Origin: Nitrincola lacisaponensis
Lineage (GTDB): Bacteria; Pseudomonadota; Gammaproteobacteria; Pseudomonadales; Balneatricaceae
Direction of reading: 5' to 3'
NCBI RefSeq assembly: GCF_000691225.1
Contig: NZ_JMSZ01000007.1
Coordinates: 1 to 64,000 of the forward strand
Length of the DNA stretch: 64,000 nt
Shown here: piece after piece, positions 45,658 through 54,794 of the stretch
Layout of the letters: each line of letters begins with the position of its first letter
Numbering within the stretch: the first letter of the stretch is position 1
The notes under the pieces: model-generated
What the model saw: the letters and a program-made list of their open reading frames with translations, nothing else
What the model was told of the DNA's origin: nothing
Database searches by the model: none
Position numbers and translations under genes: made by a program

Positions 45658-48600
45658 CTTCATTAGCTATGCTTTATGAGCAGCATCAGGGAAAGGTGTC
45701 TGATAAGTGGCACTGTTATCTGCCAGTCTATCAGCGTGTTTTTGAGCCTTATCAGACACAGTCGGTCAGTTTGCTGGAAATTGGTATTCAGAATGGTGGC
45801 TCGCTGGAGATCTGGAGTCAGTTTTTTCCATCAGGTAAGCACTTTGTTGGATGCGATATCAATTCACGCTGCAACGTGCTGACGTATGATGATCAGCGTA
45901 TTTCATTTGTCGTTGGTGATGCCAACAGTGACATTACAGAACACCAGATTTGTCAGATTGTTCAAGGCTTTCATCTGATTATTGACGATGGTTCCCATCG
46001 TTCCAGTGATATCGTCAGATCCTTTTGTCGTTACTTTCCTTATTTGGAAGCTGGTGGTACCTATGTTATAGAGGATATTCATTGTAGCTATTGGCAGGGA
46101 TTCGAAGGTGGCTTGTATTATCCTTTCTCATCAATTGCTTTCTTCAAACGCCTGGTTGATGTGGTTAATCATGAACACTGGGGGAATGGTAAAACACGTG
46201 CGTCTTTGCTGAAGGGGTTTGCACAGCAGTATGGGGTATGTTTTCCTGAAGATGTTCTGGCTCAGATACATTCAATTGAATTTGTGAACTCGATGTGCAT
46301 TGTTCGCAAAGCATCGGTCCAGTCAAATCAGTTAGGACCGAGGGTGATTGCAGGACAGGATGAAGCGATTGTGGGGGGGCACTTGTCTCTGCAAGGGCAG
46401 TTTGCCGCCCCTGTACATGAGTATCACAATGAGTGGGCGCTACTGGAAAGTGCCCCCGACGAAGCCTATGAATCTCTTCGGACACAGTTGCAGGCACTGC
46501 ACGTGAGTGTTGCGCAACACGAGGGGCAGGTTCAGGCACTGCAGGCTGAGGTGCTGGCTCTGCGTAGTTCGACCAGTTGGCGTGTGACGGCTCCTCTGAG
46601 AGCGTTGGGCACTGCCCGCTGGCGCCTAAAACACGCGTTGACAAATTTCTGCAGACTGGTGCGACAGTCTGGTGGATCCGTGCTGGCAATAAAGAAAATG
46701 GTGCGCCTTTATAAGCGTGAGCGCTGGGCCGGTATTCAGCGGGTATGCCGAAATGTTGGATCTTTTCATCAAGTTGATGCCAGCCTTCCGGATATAGATC
46801 GGAATGACTATATTGAGTGGGTCAAGCGTTATGACACCCTGGATGACTCTGCACGCGAGTCGATTCGCAGAGCGGCCGCCAACTTGACTTCTCAGCCCAG
46901 AATATCGGTGGTGATGCCGGTTTATAATCCACCGATCAAATACCTTAAACTGGCAATTGAATCAGTGCAGAAGCAGCTGTATGAACACTGGGAATTGTGT
47001 ATTGCAGATGATGCATCTACTGATCCTGACGTTGCCTGTGTGTTACAGGACTATGCCCGTTCAGATCCACGTATAAAAATTGTATACCGGCCGGAAAACG
47101 GACATATTTCGGCAGCATCGAATTCAGCGTTAGCGATTGCTACCGGAGACTATATAGCGCTCCTGGATCAAGATGATTTGCTGTCTGAGCAGGCACTGTA
47201 TTACGTGGCGTTGGAAATCAGCCGCTATCCGGATGCGGTGCTTATCTATTCTGATGAGGACAAGATAACCACACAAGGACTTCGTTATGGTCACTATTTT
47301 AAAAGCGACTTTAACTATGAGTTGTTTCTTTCGCAAAATATGATTTCTCATCTGGGAGTCTACCGACGTGACGTGGTGAATTCAGTCGGTGGTTTCAGAG
47401 AAGGGTTTGAAGGTTCTCAGGATTATGATCTTGCATTAAGAGTAATTGAAAAGGTCACCCTCCAACAAATACGTCATATCCCCCAAGTTCTATATCACTG
47501 GCGAGCAATTCCGGGTAGTACGGCTTTGTTTATTGATGAAAAAAACTATACATCGGAAGCCTCTATCAAAGCTGTTCAGGAGCATTTAGATCGAACAGGC
47601 AGGAAAGGCTCGGTAATGCCCGCATCAGGTATTCCAAATTTCAATCGGGTGCGTTACGCCCTGCCGGAAGAACTACCCTTGGTCTCTATTGTGATTCCGA
47701 CACGTGATCAGCCAGGTCTGCTGAAAACATGTCTGGACTCTGTTTTTGAAAAGACAACCTATCCATATTATGAAGTGATTATTGTCGATAATGGCAGTGT
47801 TGAACCTGAAACACGGGAGCTGTTCAGTCGGCTGCCAACAGATAAGGTTCGTATTATTCGTGATGACTCTCCATTTAACTATTCCAGATTGAATAACCGG
47901 GCTGTAGAGCTGGCTCAGGGAGAGTTGGTATGCCTCATGAATAACGATATAGAGGTACTGACATCTGATTGGATAGAAGAGATGGCCGCCTATGCCTTAC
48001 AGCAGGATATTGGTTGTGTCGGTGCCAGGCTCTGGTACCCGAATGGTACGTTACAACATGCCGGCGTTGTTCTGGGAATAGGTGGTGTGGCAGGGCATGT
48101 CCATAAAGAGCTACCGAAAAATCTTCATGGTTATGCAGGCAGAGCCATGCTGTCGCAGAGCTTCAGTGCCGTGACGGGGGCCTGCTTGATGGTCCGCAAA
48201 AGTGTCTGGCAGCAGGTGAGGGGGTTGGATGAAGACCTCGCAGTTGCTTTTAATGATATAGATTTCTGCTTGCGTGTTCAGCAGGCCGGCCTGCGAAATG
48301 TTTGGACAGCTTTTGCTGAAATGATTCACCACGAATCAGTGAGCCGTGGCGGAAATGACACGCCAGCAAAGCAGGCGCTGTTCGCAAAAGAAGTTGCTTT
48401 TATGCAGTCCCGATGGGGGGCTTCTTTATACAATGATCCTTTCTACAATAAGAACCTGACGCTGATATATGAAGATTTCTCACTGGCCTGGCCAGAGCAG
48501 CCTGAACCGGATGCTGGAGATTATTTGACTCATAATGACTCACTGCAACTGACCCGGGAAAACAAGATACTGTGGGGGCTGGATACTCAGGGTAAAGGTT

Positions 48601-49373
48601 TGGAAATAGGCCCTAGCCACAACCCGATAGCACCTAAAAAGAAAGGTTATGATGTTGAGATACTGGATCATTTAAGTGCTGCTGATTTGCGCAAGAAATA
48701 CGCTGGAGCTGGCGTTAATATTGAAAATATAGAAGACGTTGATTATGTCTGGACCGGTGAGTCTTACTTAAAGTTGATTGGAAAACAGGAGGCCTATGAC
48801 TGGATAATTGCCAGTCATGTGATTGAGCATGTACCTGATTTTATTAGCTTCCTACAGCAGTGTGAGCGGTTGTTGAAGGATAATGGACGTTTGGCACTGG
48901 CGGTACCTGACAAACGCTTTTGCTTTGATTTTTTTGGTTCATTAACGACATCAGGCAATATTATTGATGCACATCTGGCTCAACGCTCAAGGCCCAGTAC
49001 CGGGCAAATTTTTGACTTTTATGCCAACTCGGCTTCCAGAAGAAGTGGTATTGCCTGGTCCCAGGATGGTCAGGGTGATGCTGATACCTTGACGTACCCC
49101 ATACATGATGCACTTGCTCACTGGAAAAGAGCGATAGAAGCTGATGACTATACTGATGTGCATTGTTGGCGATTTACGCCTGCCTCTTTTCAGCTGATCA
49201 TCCATGACTTGGCAGTGGCGGGCTATATAGATCTGGAAATCAAGCATGCTTTTGATACAGAGGGCTGTGAATTTTTTGTCACCCTGGGCAGGAAAGGTGC
49301 GCTTTTGAAAGCCAGTGACCGTTTGTCTGCATTGAAGTCAATTGTTGCAGAAAATACTTATACCAATACTTGA
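45654..49373 (+). CDS. Four-domain methyltransferase-glycosyltransferase-glycosyltransferase-methyltransferase
   Basis: The 1,239-residue protein has an N-terminal SAM methyltransferase of the CmcI/TylF type (about 1-225; LLEIGIQNGGSLEIW, IDDGSH, YVIEDIH) and a coiled-coil linker (about 272-316) ending in SSTSWRVTAPLR. The first GT2 domain (about 416-670) has VVMPVYNP, LLDQDD and LYHWR; the second GT2 (about 676-940) has VIPTRDQPG, VDNGS and LMNNDIE. A C-terminal methyltransferase (about 979-1230) has LEIGPSHNP and ASHVIEHVPD. It overlaps the wzt stop by ATGA. It probably builds and caps the exported chain at the membrane face. The glycan it makes cannot be deduced. Confidence 0.85.
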   Translation: MTSLAMLYEQHQGKVSDKWHCYLPVYQRVFEPYQTQSVSLLEIGIQNGGSLEIWSQFFPSGKHFVGCDINSRCNVLTYDDQRISFVVGDANSDITEHQICQIVQGFHLIIDDGSHRSSDIVRSFCRYFPYLEAGGTYVIEDIHCSYWQGFEGGLYYPFSSIAFFKRLVDVVNHEHWGNGKTRASLLKGFAQQYGVCFPEDVLAQIHSIEFVNSMCIVRKASVQSNQLGPRVIAGQDEAIVGGHLSLQGQFAAPVHEYHNEWALLESAPDEAYESLRTQLQALHVSVAQHEGQVQALQAEVLALRSSTSWRVTAPLRALGTARWRLKHALTNFCRLVRQSGGSVLAIKKMVRLYKRERWAGIQRVCRNVGSFHQVDASLPDIDRNDYIEWVKRYDTLDDSARESIRRAAANLTSQPRISVVMPVYNPPIKYLKLAIESVQKQLYEHWELCIADDASTDPDVACVLQDYARSDPRIKIVYRPENGHISAASNSALAIATGDYIALLDQDDLLSEQALYYVALEISRYPDAVLIYSDEDKITTQGLRYGHYFKSDFNYELFLSQNMISHLGVYRRDVVNSVGGFREGFEGSQDYDLALRVIEKVTLQQIRHIPQVLYHWRAIPGSTALFIDEKNYTSEASIKAVQEHLDRTGRKGSVMPASGIPNFNRVRYALPEELPLVSIVIPTRDQPGLLKTCLDSVFEKTTYPYYEVIIVDNGSVEPETRELFSRLPTDKVRIIRDDSPFNYSRLNNRAVELAQGELVCLMNNDIEVLTSDWIEEMAAYALQQDIGCVGARLWYPNGTLQHAGVVLGIGGVAGHVHKELPKNLHGYAGRAMLSQSFSAVTGACLMVRKSVWQQVRGLDEDLAVAFNDIDFCLRVQQAGLRNVWTAFAEMIHHESVSRGGNDTPAKQALFAKEVAFMQSRWGASLYNDPFYNKNLTLIYEDFSLAWPEQPEPDAGDYLTHNDSLQLTRENKILWGLDTQGKGLEIGPSHNPIAPKKKGYDVEILDHLSAADLRKKYAGAGVNIENIEDVDYVWTGESYLKLIGKQEAYDWIIASHVIEHVPDFISFLQQCERLLKDNGRLALAVPDKRFCFDFFGSLTTSGNIIDAHLAQRSRPSTGQIFDFYANSASRRSGIAWSQDGQGDADTLTYPIHDALAHWKRAIEADDYTDVHCWRFTPASFQLIIHDLAVAGYIDLEIKHAFDTEGCEFFVTLGRKGALLKASDRLSALKSIVAENTYTNT

Positions 49374-49442
49374 TACTGTGTTACGCAGCGTTCATATATT
49401 CAGAAGGAATGCGGGACAGGCTTCTCTGAACTTGTTTTGCCG

Positions 49443-49522
49443 ATACACTGGCCGCCGCACTGACCGCCGATGTGGTGGCAGTGATTGCGGCGGTTGCGGT
49501 GTGCAGTTACCTGTTTTTGTAG
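49443..49522 (+). pseudogene. spmAB 3'-end relic, copy B
   Basis: The 80 bp match the end of the gene at 41205-42494 with seven differences. All seven are at third codon positions, including the stop (TAG for TAA), so the protein sense is kept. The relic has no 5' part and lies between the MT-GT-GT-MT gene and tctA. Synonymous-only change means that the copy diverged while under selection in a full gene, so it was brought in by recombination rather than by recent local duplication. Confidence 0.85.
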
Positions 49523-49533
49523 CAAATTGATGA

Positions 49534-51066
49534 TTATCCGGCTTCGCTTTTGATTGCGTTTGTGTGTTTATGGGTAGATCGTTTTCGTGCATTTATACAG
49601 TAAGAGACAATTGCCCAACTAATGATCAGTGCAGCAACAGCCAGCAGGCTGGCGCTGATTGGCCGAGAAATGAATACGGTTATATCTCCTCGTGCCAGCA
49701 ATAATGCTCGACGGAAGTGCTCTTCCATCATGGGCCCCAGAATAAAGCCCAATAGAAGTGGCGCTGCATCCCAACGCAATAGCGACATGAAATAGCCCAT
49801 CACCCCAAAAATAAATACCATGATGATATCGAAGGTGTTGTTGTTCACGCTGTATACCCCGATGCTGATGAATACCAGAATGGCCGGGTAAAGTGCTGCA
49901 TAGGGGATGCGGAGTAGTGATACCCAGATGCCAATCATCGGGATGTTGAGGATCACCAGCATGATGTTGCCGATAATAAAACTTACCATCAATCCCCAGA
50001 ACAGGTCTGGCTGCTGGGTAATGAGTTGTGGGCCTGGAGTGATGCCGTGAATAATCAAGGCTCCCAGTATTAAAGCCATGACAACATCACCGGGAATGCC
50101 AAGTGAGAGCGTAGGTATAAAGGAAGTTTGCGCGCCTGCATTATTGGCGGATTCAGGCGCAGTGAGTCCTTCAATGGCACCCTTACCAAATCGTGACGGG
50201 TCTTTAGCGACTTTTTTCTCTACAGCATAGGACATGAATGAGCTTAGTGATGCGCCTGCACCTGGCAGTGATCCGAGAAAGGATCCTATGCCTGAGCCGC
50301 GTAGCATGGGGAATACTGAATCACGAAACTCCTGTTTTGTCGGAATCATGCTCTTCAGCGTGATTTTATCTTTAACCTTGGGAGCATCGTCATTATTGGC
50401 GCTTTGTACCACTTCACTGAGGCCAAACATGCCCATGGCGAGTGCGAGCAGGCTAATACCATCCCAGAGTTCTATATAGCCAAAGGTAAAACGATTGACG
50501 CCTGTATTGACATCTGTGCCAACAACGCCCATGAGTAGTCCTAATACCACCATACCAAATCCGCGCAGCGCATTGCCTGACGAGAGAATGGAAGCGGCAA
50601 TCAGGCCCAATACCATGAGTGCGAAATACTCGGCGGGACCAAATTTCAGACCAATGGCCGCAATGCCTGGGCTGAACAGGATCAGTGCCAGCATGCCAAC
50701 TGTCGCACCAATAAAAGACGCAATGGTGGTCATGAAGAGAGCCGCACCTGCGCGCCCCTGCTGTGCCATGGGATAGCCATCCAGGCAGGCGACGACACTG
50801 GCTGGATGACCAGGCAAGCGCAGTAATATGGCCGCAGTGGAGCCTCCATATTGTGCACCGTAGTATACGCCAGCCAGCATGACGATGGCGGCTGTTGCCG
50901 GAATATGAAAGGTGACTGGAAGGAGTATGGAAATTGCAGCTAGCGCACCAATGCCAGGGAGTACACCTATGAGCGTGCCAAGCGTCACGCCAAAAAAACA
51001 GAACATCAGGTTCTCAAGCGTGAAGGCGGTTTGTGCGCCGAGAGCCAGGTTGTTGATCATATCCAT
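49534..51066 (-). CDS. tctA: Tripartite tricarboxylate transporter large permease TctA
   Basis: The 510-residue protein has about 11-12 membrane helices and the TctA pattern near the N-terminus (FFGVTLGTLIGVLPGIG, GVYYGAQYGGSTAAILLRLPG, ASVVACLDGYPMAQQG) and LGIPGDVVMALILGALI near 320. It takes up a carboxylate with the TctC-bound solute. It is the last gene of tctC-hutG-tctB-tctA on the - strand; 11 bp separate its end from relic B. Confidence 0.94.
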   Translation of the reverse strand: MDMINNLALGAQTAFTLENLMFCFFGVTLGTLIGVLPGIGALAAISILLPVTFHIPATAAIVMLAGVYYGAQYGGSTAAILLRLPGHPASVVACLDGYPMAQQGRAGAALFMTTIASFIGATVGMLALILFSPGIAAIGLKFGPAEYFALMVLGLIAASILSSGNALRGFGMVVLGLLMGVVGTDVNTGVNRFTFGYIELWDGISLLALAMGMFGLSEVVQSANNDDAPKVKDKITLKSMIPTKQEFRDSVFPMLRGSGIGSFLGSLPGAGASLSSFMSYAVEKKVAKDPSRFGKGAIEGLTAPESANNAGAQTSFIPTLSLGIPGDVVMALILGALIIHGITPGPQLITQQPDLFWGLMVSFIIGNIMLVILNIPMIGIWVSLLRIPYAALYPAILVFISIGVYSVNNNTFDIIMVFIFGVMGYFMSLLRWDAAPLLLGFILGPMMEEHFRRALLLARGDITVFISRPISASLLAVAALIISWAIVSYCINARKRSTHKHTNAIKSEAG

Positions 51067-51090
51067 GGTTGATCTTCTCCTCTCAGGGTT

Positions 51091-51540
51091 TTACCACCCT
51101 AGACTGAAACGCATGTTCAGTAAGTAATAAAATATCACAACGGTAATTACGGTAACCGCGAAGGTAATTAAGGCTCGCTTGTAAAATGTGAGCTTTTGAT
51201 CGGCCATTGTTGCGATAAAGGTACTGATACCGGTAGCCAGAATCAGTCCGGCAGGTCTAAGCAAGAGTGCGAATATCAGAATGCTGCCAAGGATTATGCT
51301 GGCTTTACGCCATTCAACTCTGATTGGCTCTTCATCCAGGGCTTCAAATAATGAGACAGCCGCTAACGCTATACCAATAAAACCCAGTAGCACACCCAGT
51401 ACAACGGGGAAAAAGCCAGGCCCCATCCGGGCCAGGCTACCCATGTTATAGCGTTGTGCATACACTGCGGCAAAGATGCCAACGGCGGCAAGTAGTATAC
51501 CGCTAATCAAATTTCTTCTTTTTAACAGGTTGAACTGCAT
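51091..51540 (-). CDS. tctB: Tripartite tricarboxylate transporter small permease TctB
   Basis: The 149-residue protein has four membrane helices and the TctB N-terminus (LISGILLAAVGIFAAVYAQ, GSLARMGPGFFPVVLGVLL). It forms the membrane unit with TctA; 24 bp separate them. Confidence 0.9.
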   Translation of the reverse strand: MQFNLLKRRNLISGILLAAVGIFAAVYAQRYNMGSLARMGPGFFPVVLGVLLGFIGIALAAVSLFEALDEEPIRVEWRKASIILGSILIFALLLRPAGLILATGISTFIATMADQKLTFYKRALITFAVTVITVVIFYYLLNMRFSLGW

Positions 51541-51569
51541 ATCAAGATTCTCTGTTGTTTTTATGAATC

Positions 51570-52421
51570 TTAACCCAGACGCTGTGTGACGATGTTGAGC
51601 ATATGGCTCACAACGTGTTGCAGATGAGGACGCAGGGTAGCGTACCCATCGGTAAGTTCACGGGTTTGTTCATTCATGTAAAGTCGACGGTTGATTTCTA
51701 CTTGAATCGAGTGTTTACCCTGCGCAGGATTTGAATAGGATTTAACCAGTTCAACACCCTTGTAGGGTTTGTTAATCCAGCAACTATACCCTAATTGCTC
51801 AAATTGTTCGGCCATGGCGTGTGTGAGCGCTGGATCTGCTGATTCACCGTCACGGTCTCCCAATACGATATCCGGATGCACCAGCCCGGGATGGTTTGTA
51901 CTAAACGTATCTGAGACGCTGGGCATTGAATGACAGTTCAGGTGCAAGACAAAGCCAAAGTGCTGATGAACACGCTCAATGAGCGCTTCGAGTGCTTGAT
52001 GGTAGGGGATCCAGTATTGCTGAATGCGTTGTTCAATTTCAGCAATACTCAGTTTGCGCGTGTAGATGGGTTGTCCGTTATCCAGCATGCGCCAGATAAG
52101 TCCTTTGCCGAGTTCGACCTTGTCAGTTTGTCGTCGTTCACCGGGCCAGGCTTGCTCCAGCAGCTCTTCATCGATCTCGTAGCGAGATCGGTTGAGGTCG
52201 ATGTAGCTGCGTGGGAAATGTGCATCCAGACGAGGAATACCCATTTCCGTACTGAATCCGTAGAGCTTTTCAACATGAGTGTCTTCAGCTTGTCGCAGGT
52301 CCTGCAGCGTCACTGCATAGCCGAAATCAGTCGGATATTGGGTACCTGAATGGGGTGAATCCAGGACAAGGGGCACAGCCGGAGCCCCCTGAGGGGCTCC
52401 GTTAAGAATATAGTTATTCAT
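51570..52421 (-). CDS. N-formylglutamate amidohydrolase family protein
   Basis: The 283-residue protein belongs to the FGase family (PF05013): LVLDSPHSGTQYPTDFG, DTHVEKLYG, SYIDLNRSR, LHLNCHSMPS and a C-terminal VEINRRLYMNE. HutG-type enzymes release glutamate and formate from N-formylglutamate in histidine catabolism. No other hut gene is nearby and it sits inside the tct operon, so it may work on the imported solute. A perfect 8-bp hairpin lies in its first codons (52381-52400). Confidence 0.85.
   Translation of the reverse strand: MNNYILNGAPQGAPAVPLVLDSPHSGTQYPTDFGYAVTLQDLRQAEDTHVEKLYGFSTEMGIPRLDAHFPRSYIDLNRSRYEIDEELLEQAWPGERRQTDKVELGKGLIWRMLDNGQPIYTRKLSIAEIEQRIQQYWIPYHQALEALIERVHQHFGFVLHLNCHSMPSVSDTFSTNHPGLVHPDIVLGDRDGESADPALTHAMAEQFEQLGYSCWINKPYKGVELVKSYSNPAQGKHSIQVEINRRLYMNEQTRELTDGYATLRPHLQHVVSHMLNIVTQRLG
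52381..52400 (-). other. Perfect hairpin in the 5' coding end of the FGase gene
   Basis: GGAGCCCC and GGGGCTCC (8-bp arms, 4-nt loop) lie at codons 7-14 of the gene. No U-run follows on either strand. Strong structure at the start of a reading frame could lower translation relative to tctC. Confidence 0.6.
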
Positions 52422-52447
52422 AGTTTAGGGTCTTTTTTGCAACCGGA

Positions 52448-53422
52448 TTAGTCGAAGGTGAGTTCTGCTGATTCAATGACAAAGCGTGTGTTGGCATTGG
52501 CAGACTCGATGGTGTTACGGAATTCTTCAGGTGTATTGCCAACGGGAGTGGCTGATACACTTTGAAGTCGCTCGCGCATGGCGTCGCTGTGAATGACTTT
52601 AACAGCGGCGTTATAAATCACTTCAACAACGTCATCAGGCAGGTTTGCTGGCCCTACCAGGCCAAACCAGGCTGGATCGTTGACCATGTCCAGTCCTACT
52701 TCAGCAAAGGTAGGAACATCGGGTAATTCTGCAACGCGCTCAGGGTTGGCAATCGCCAGAGGCAAGAGTTCTCCCGCCTGAATATTGGGTAATGATGATG
52801 GAAGGTTATCAAAAAACACCTCAACATCACCGGCCAAAACACCTGCCAGAGCAGGACCACCACCCTGATAAGGGATATGCATCATGTCGATTTCACCCTG
52901 ATGCATGGTGGTTGCACCCATCATGTGGCCAAGGCTGCCGGGACCGGGGGTACCAAAGTTGAGTTTGCCGGGGTTGTTGCGTGCGTACTCCAGGAACTCT
53001 GCCATGTTAGAAACAGGTAGGTTAGGGTTGACGCTGACAACATTCGGAACTGCGGCTACGGAGGTGATATGGGTAAAATTCTCCAGTGGATCATAGCCTA
53101 TTTCAGCGCCTCTGACCGACGGGTTGATGACCAGGGTGGAAACAGTTCCCATACCCAGGGTATAGCCATCAGGACGGGCATTTGCAATTGCATTGGCACC
53201 GATGGCACCACCTGCTCCGCCACGGTTATCAACAACAAAAGGCTGGCCCAGTTCGTTGGTGAGTGCTTCGGCCAGTACACGGGCTACGATATCGGTTGAG
53301 CCACCGGGTCCAAAAGGGACGATAATGGTGACGGTGTTACTGGGATAGTCTGCTGCATATAACTGCGTTGCCAACAGGCTGGTCGCTGTCAAAGTTGCGA
53401 TGCGCTTTATTATTTTTACCAT
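52448..53422 (-). CDS. tctC: Tripartite tricarboxylate transporter solute-binding protein TctC
   Basis: The 324-residue periplasmic protein has a signal peptide (VKIIKRIATLTATSLLATQ) and the Bug/TctC pattern: VTIIVPFGPGGSTDIVAR, VDNRGGAGGAIGA, FGTPGPGSLGHM, IPYQGGGPALAGVLAGDV. The start is ATG 53422 because GGAGAG sits right before it; the frame begins 4 codons upstream. First gene of the operon and divergent from the LysR-type gene, which probably controls it. Confidence 0.93.
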   Translation of the reverse strand: MVKIIKRIATLTATSLLATQLYAADYPSNTVTIIVPFGPGGSTDIVARVLAEALTNELGQPFVVDNRGGAGGAIGANAIANARPDGYTLGMGTVSTLVINPSVRGAEIGYDPLENFTHITSVAAVPNVVSVNPNLPVSNMAEFLEYARNNPGKLNFGTPGPGSLGHMMGATTMHQGEIDMMHIPYQGGGPALAGVLAGDVEVFFDNLPSSLPNIQAGELLPLAIANPERVAELPDVPTFAEVGLDMVNDPAWFGLVGPANLPDDVVEVIYNAAVKVIHSDAMRERLQSVSATPVGNTPEEFRNTIESANANTRFVIESAELTFD

Positions 53423-53580
53423 TGTGCTCTCCATTGATGGTTATTTCTCACCACTCGATTCTAATCAGAAATCTTGACTTGGATATCGAATAGTAATCAT
53501 TATGTTATGAGTTTAAGTAATGACACATGGGGCTAATTCCTTGTGTTTTTTATGTTTATTCCAGGTTGCAAGGGACTGTC

Positions 53581-54486
53581 ATGCAGCGTTTCTGTCCAAC
53601 GATTAATCAGTTGTTATCCTTCGAGTCAGCAGCACGCCATTCGAGTGTGACTCAAGCGGCTAAAGAGCTTTGTGTAACCCAGGGAGCGGTCAGTCGTAAT
53701 ATTCTGAGCCTGGAAGAGTGGCTGGGAGTGGCGCTGTTCGAGCGTATTAATCATCGGCTGATACTGACAGATGCAGGGAAGTTGTATCTGACCAAGGTGC
53801 GTCCCAGTATTCATACATTGGAAGCAGCAACTGTCGATTTACGCTCTAATGCATTTAAGTTTGATACGTTAAACCTGGCCTGTGCTCCCACTTTTGCTTC
53901 GCATTGGTTAATACCGAAGTTAGCGAGTTTTCAGGCGTTATACCCGGATATTCAGGTTAACTTTATTCCTTATGCATTGGCTGAGTCGTTAATGTTCGAG
54001 AATGATTGTACGGCTGTCATACGCTACGGCGAGGGAGTTTGGTCTAATACTGAATCTTTGTATGTGTTGGGTAAGGAGCTGGTTGCTGTTGCATCGCCTC
54101 AGCTTGCCAGTTTGATACATGACCCCAATGATTTGGTTGGTAAGCCTTTACTGCACCATACCAGTGTATTACATGCCTGGGAAAGCTGGCGTCAGGTTAA
54201 CCAGGTTGTAGGACTGGACAGTTACACGGGGATGCGGCTAGAGCAGTACAATATGATTATACAAGCGGCAAAGGCTGGCTTGGGTGTTGCTCTGGTACCT
54301 CAGTTTACAGTTGAAAGTCTGGTGCAGGAAGGCTCATTAATGCCGTTGTTTAATAGTGTGATTCAAGGCTGGAAGGGCTATTACCTCTGTTATCCGCAGA
54401 AAAACCAGCAACTACGATCGCTTGTGGCATTTCGTGAGTGGCTAGAAAGCCATAAAAAGCGACATAAGAATAGAGTCATCAGATAG
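53581..54486 (+). CDS. LysR-family regulator, GcvA-like
   Basis: The 301-residue protein has an N-terminal winged helix-turn-helix (about 8-66; INQLLSFESAARHSSVTQAA, GAVSRNILSLEEWLGVALFER) and a periplasmic-binding-like effector domain to the C-terminus. ATG 53581 behind AAGGGA gives the normal family N-terminus; the frame opens 18 codons earlier at 53527. The 158-bp divergent space with tctC contains the dyad TCAT-N6-ATGA (53497-53510) as a possible LysR site. It likely senses the imported acid. Confidence 0.9.
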   Translation: MQRFCPTINQLLSFESAARHSSVTQAAKELCVTQGAVSRNILSLEEWLGVALFERINHRLILTDAGKLYLTKVRPSIHTLEAATVDLRSNAFKFDTLNLACAPTFASHWLIPKLASFQALYPDIQVNFIPYALAESLMFENDCTAVIRYGEGVWSNTESLYVLGKELVAVASPQLASLIHDPNDLVGKPLLHHTSVLHAWESWRQVNQVVGLDSYTGMRLEQYNMIIQAAKAGLGVALVPQFTVESLVQEGSLMPLFNSVIQGWKGYYLCYPQKNQQLRSLVAFREWLESHKKRHKNRVIR

Positions 54487-54497
54487 AGTAACAGATT

Positions 54498-54672
54498 ATG
54501 AGCCTGATCTTCCTCGGTGTCGTTCTGATCGCTGCTGCGTCCGTTATTCGGCTCAGGTGCTTAGGGTGCGATTCAGGTGCGCTGTTTGCGCCATACACTG
54601 GCCGCTGCGCTGACCGTCGATGTGGTGGCAGTGATTGCAGCGGTTGCGGTGTGTAGTTACCTGTTTTTGTAG
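54498..54672 (+). pseudogene. spmAB relic, copy C, with two internal deletions
   Basis: The 37 bp from ATG 54498 match the start of the gene at 41205 (two small differences). The next 28-36 bp match the segment for LRPLSGSGAYG (41205 gene codons 345-355) with a stop where Tyr stood. From GGTGCGATTC the sequence matches the end of the gene to a TAG. Two deletions (about codons 13-344 and 356-395) remove most of the gene; GGTG occurs at both edges of the second. This shows that a full copy once stood here. Confidence 0.85.
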
Positions 54673-54709
54673 TGGTCCCGCAGATGCCTCGATGAGCTTT
54701 GAAATGGCG

Positions 54710-54751
54710 TTTAACTAAATCCTGCCGTACACTTTGCTATATTTAGTTAAA
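54710..54751. promoter_or_regulatory. Perfect 11-bp inverted repeat (operator candidate) before the nucleotidyltransferase gene
   Basis: TTTAACTAAAT (54710-54720) and ATTTAGTTAAA (54741-54751) are exact inverse copies separated by 20 nt. The right arm ends 43 bp before ATG 54795, in the promoter zone. It could be an operator bound by a dimer or two half-site complexes, or a terminator-like cruciform without a U-run. Confidence 0.7.
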
Positions 54752-54794
54752 ATCTGGGTTGTATGCTTTAGGTGTAACTGAAGGGAATACTGAT

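Noticed and set aside
46165-46689. 174-codon open frame on the - strand over the MT-GT-GT-MT gene
   Set aside because: Pro/His-rich antisense composition typical of a shadow frame.
49443-54672. Repeated spmAB ends as insertion-sequence termini
   Set aside because: They are direct coding 3' ends with synonymous differences, with no transposase, terminal inverted repeats or target duplication.
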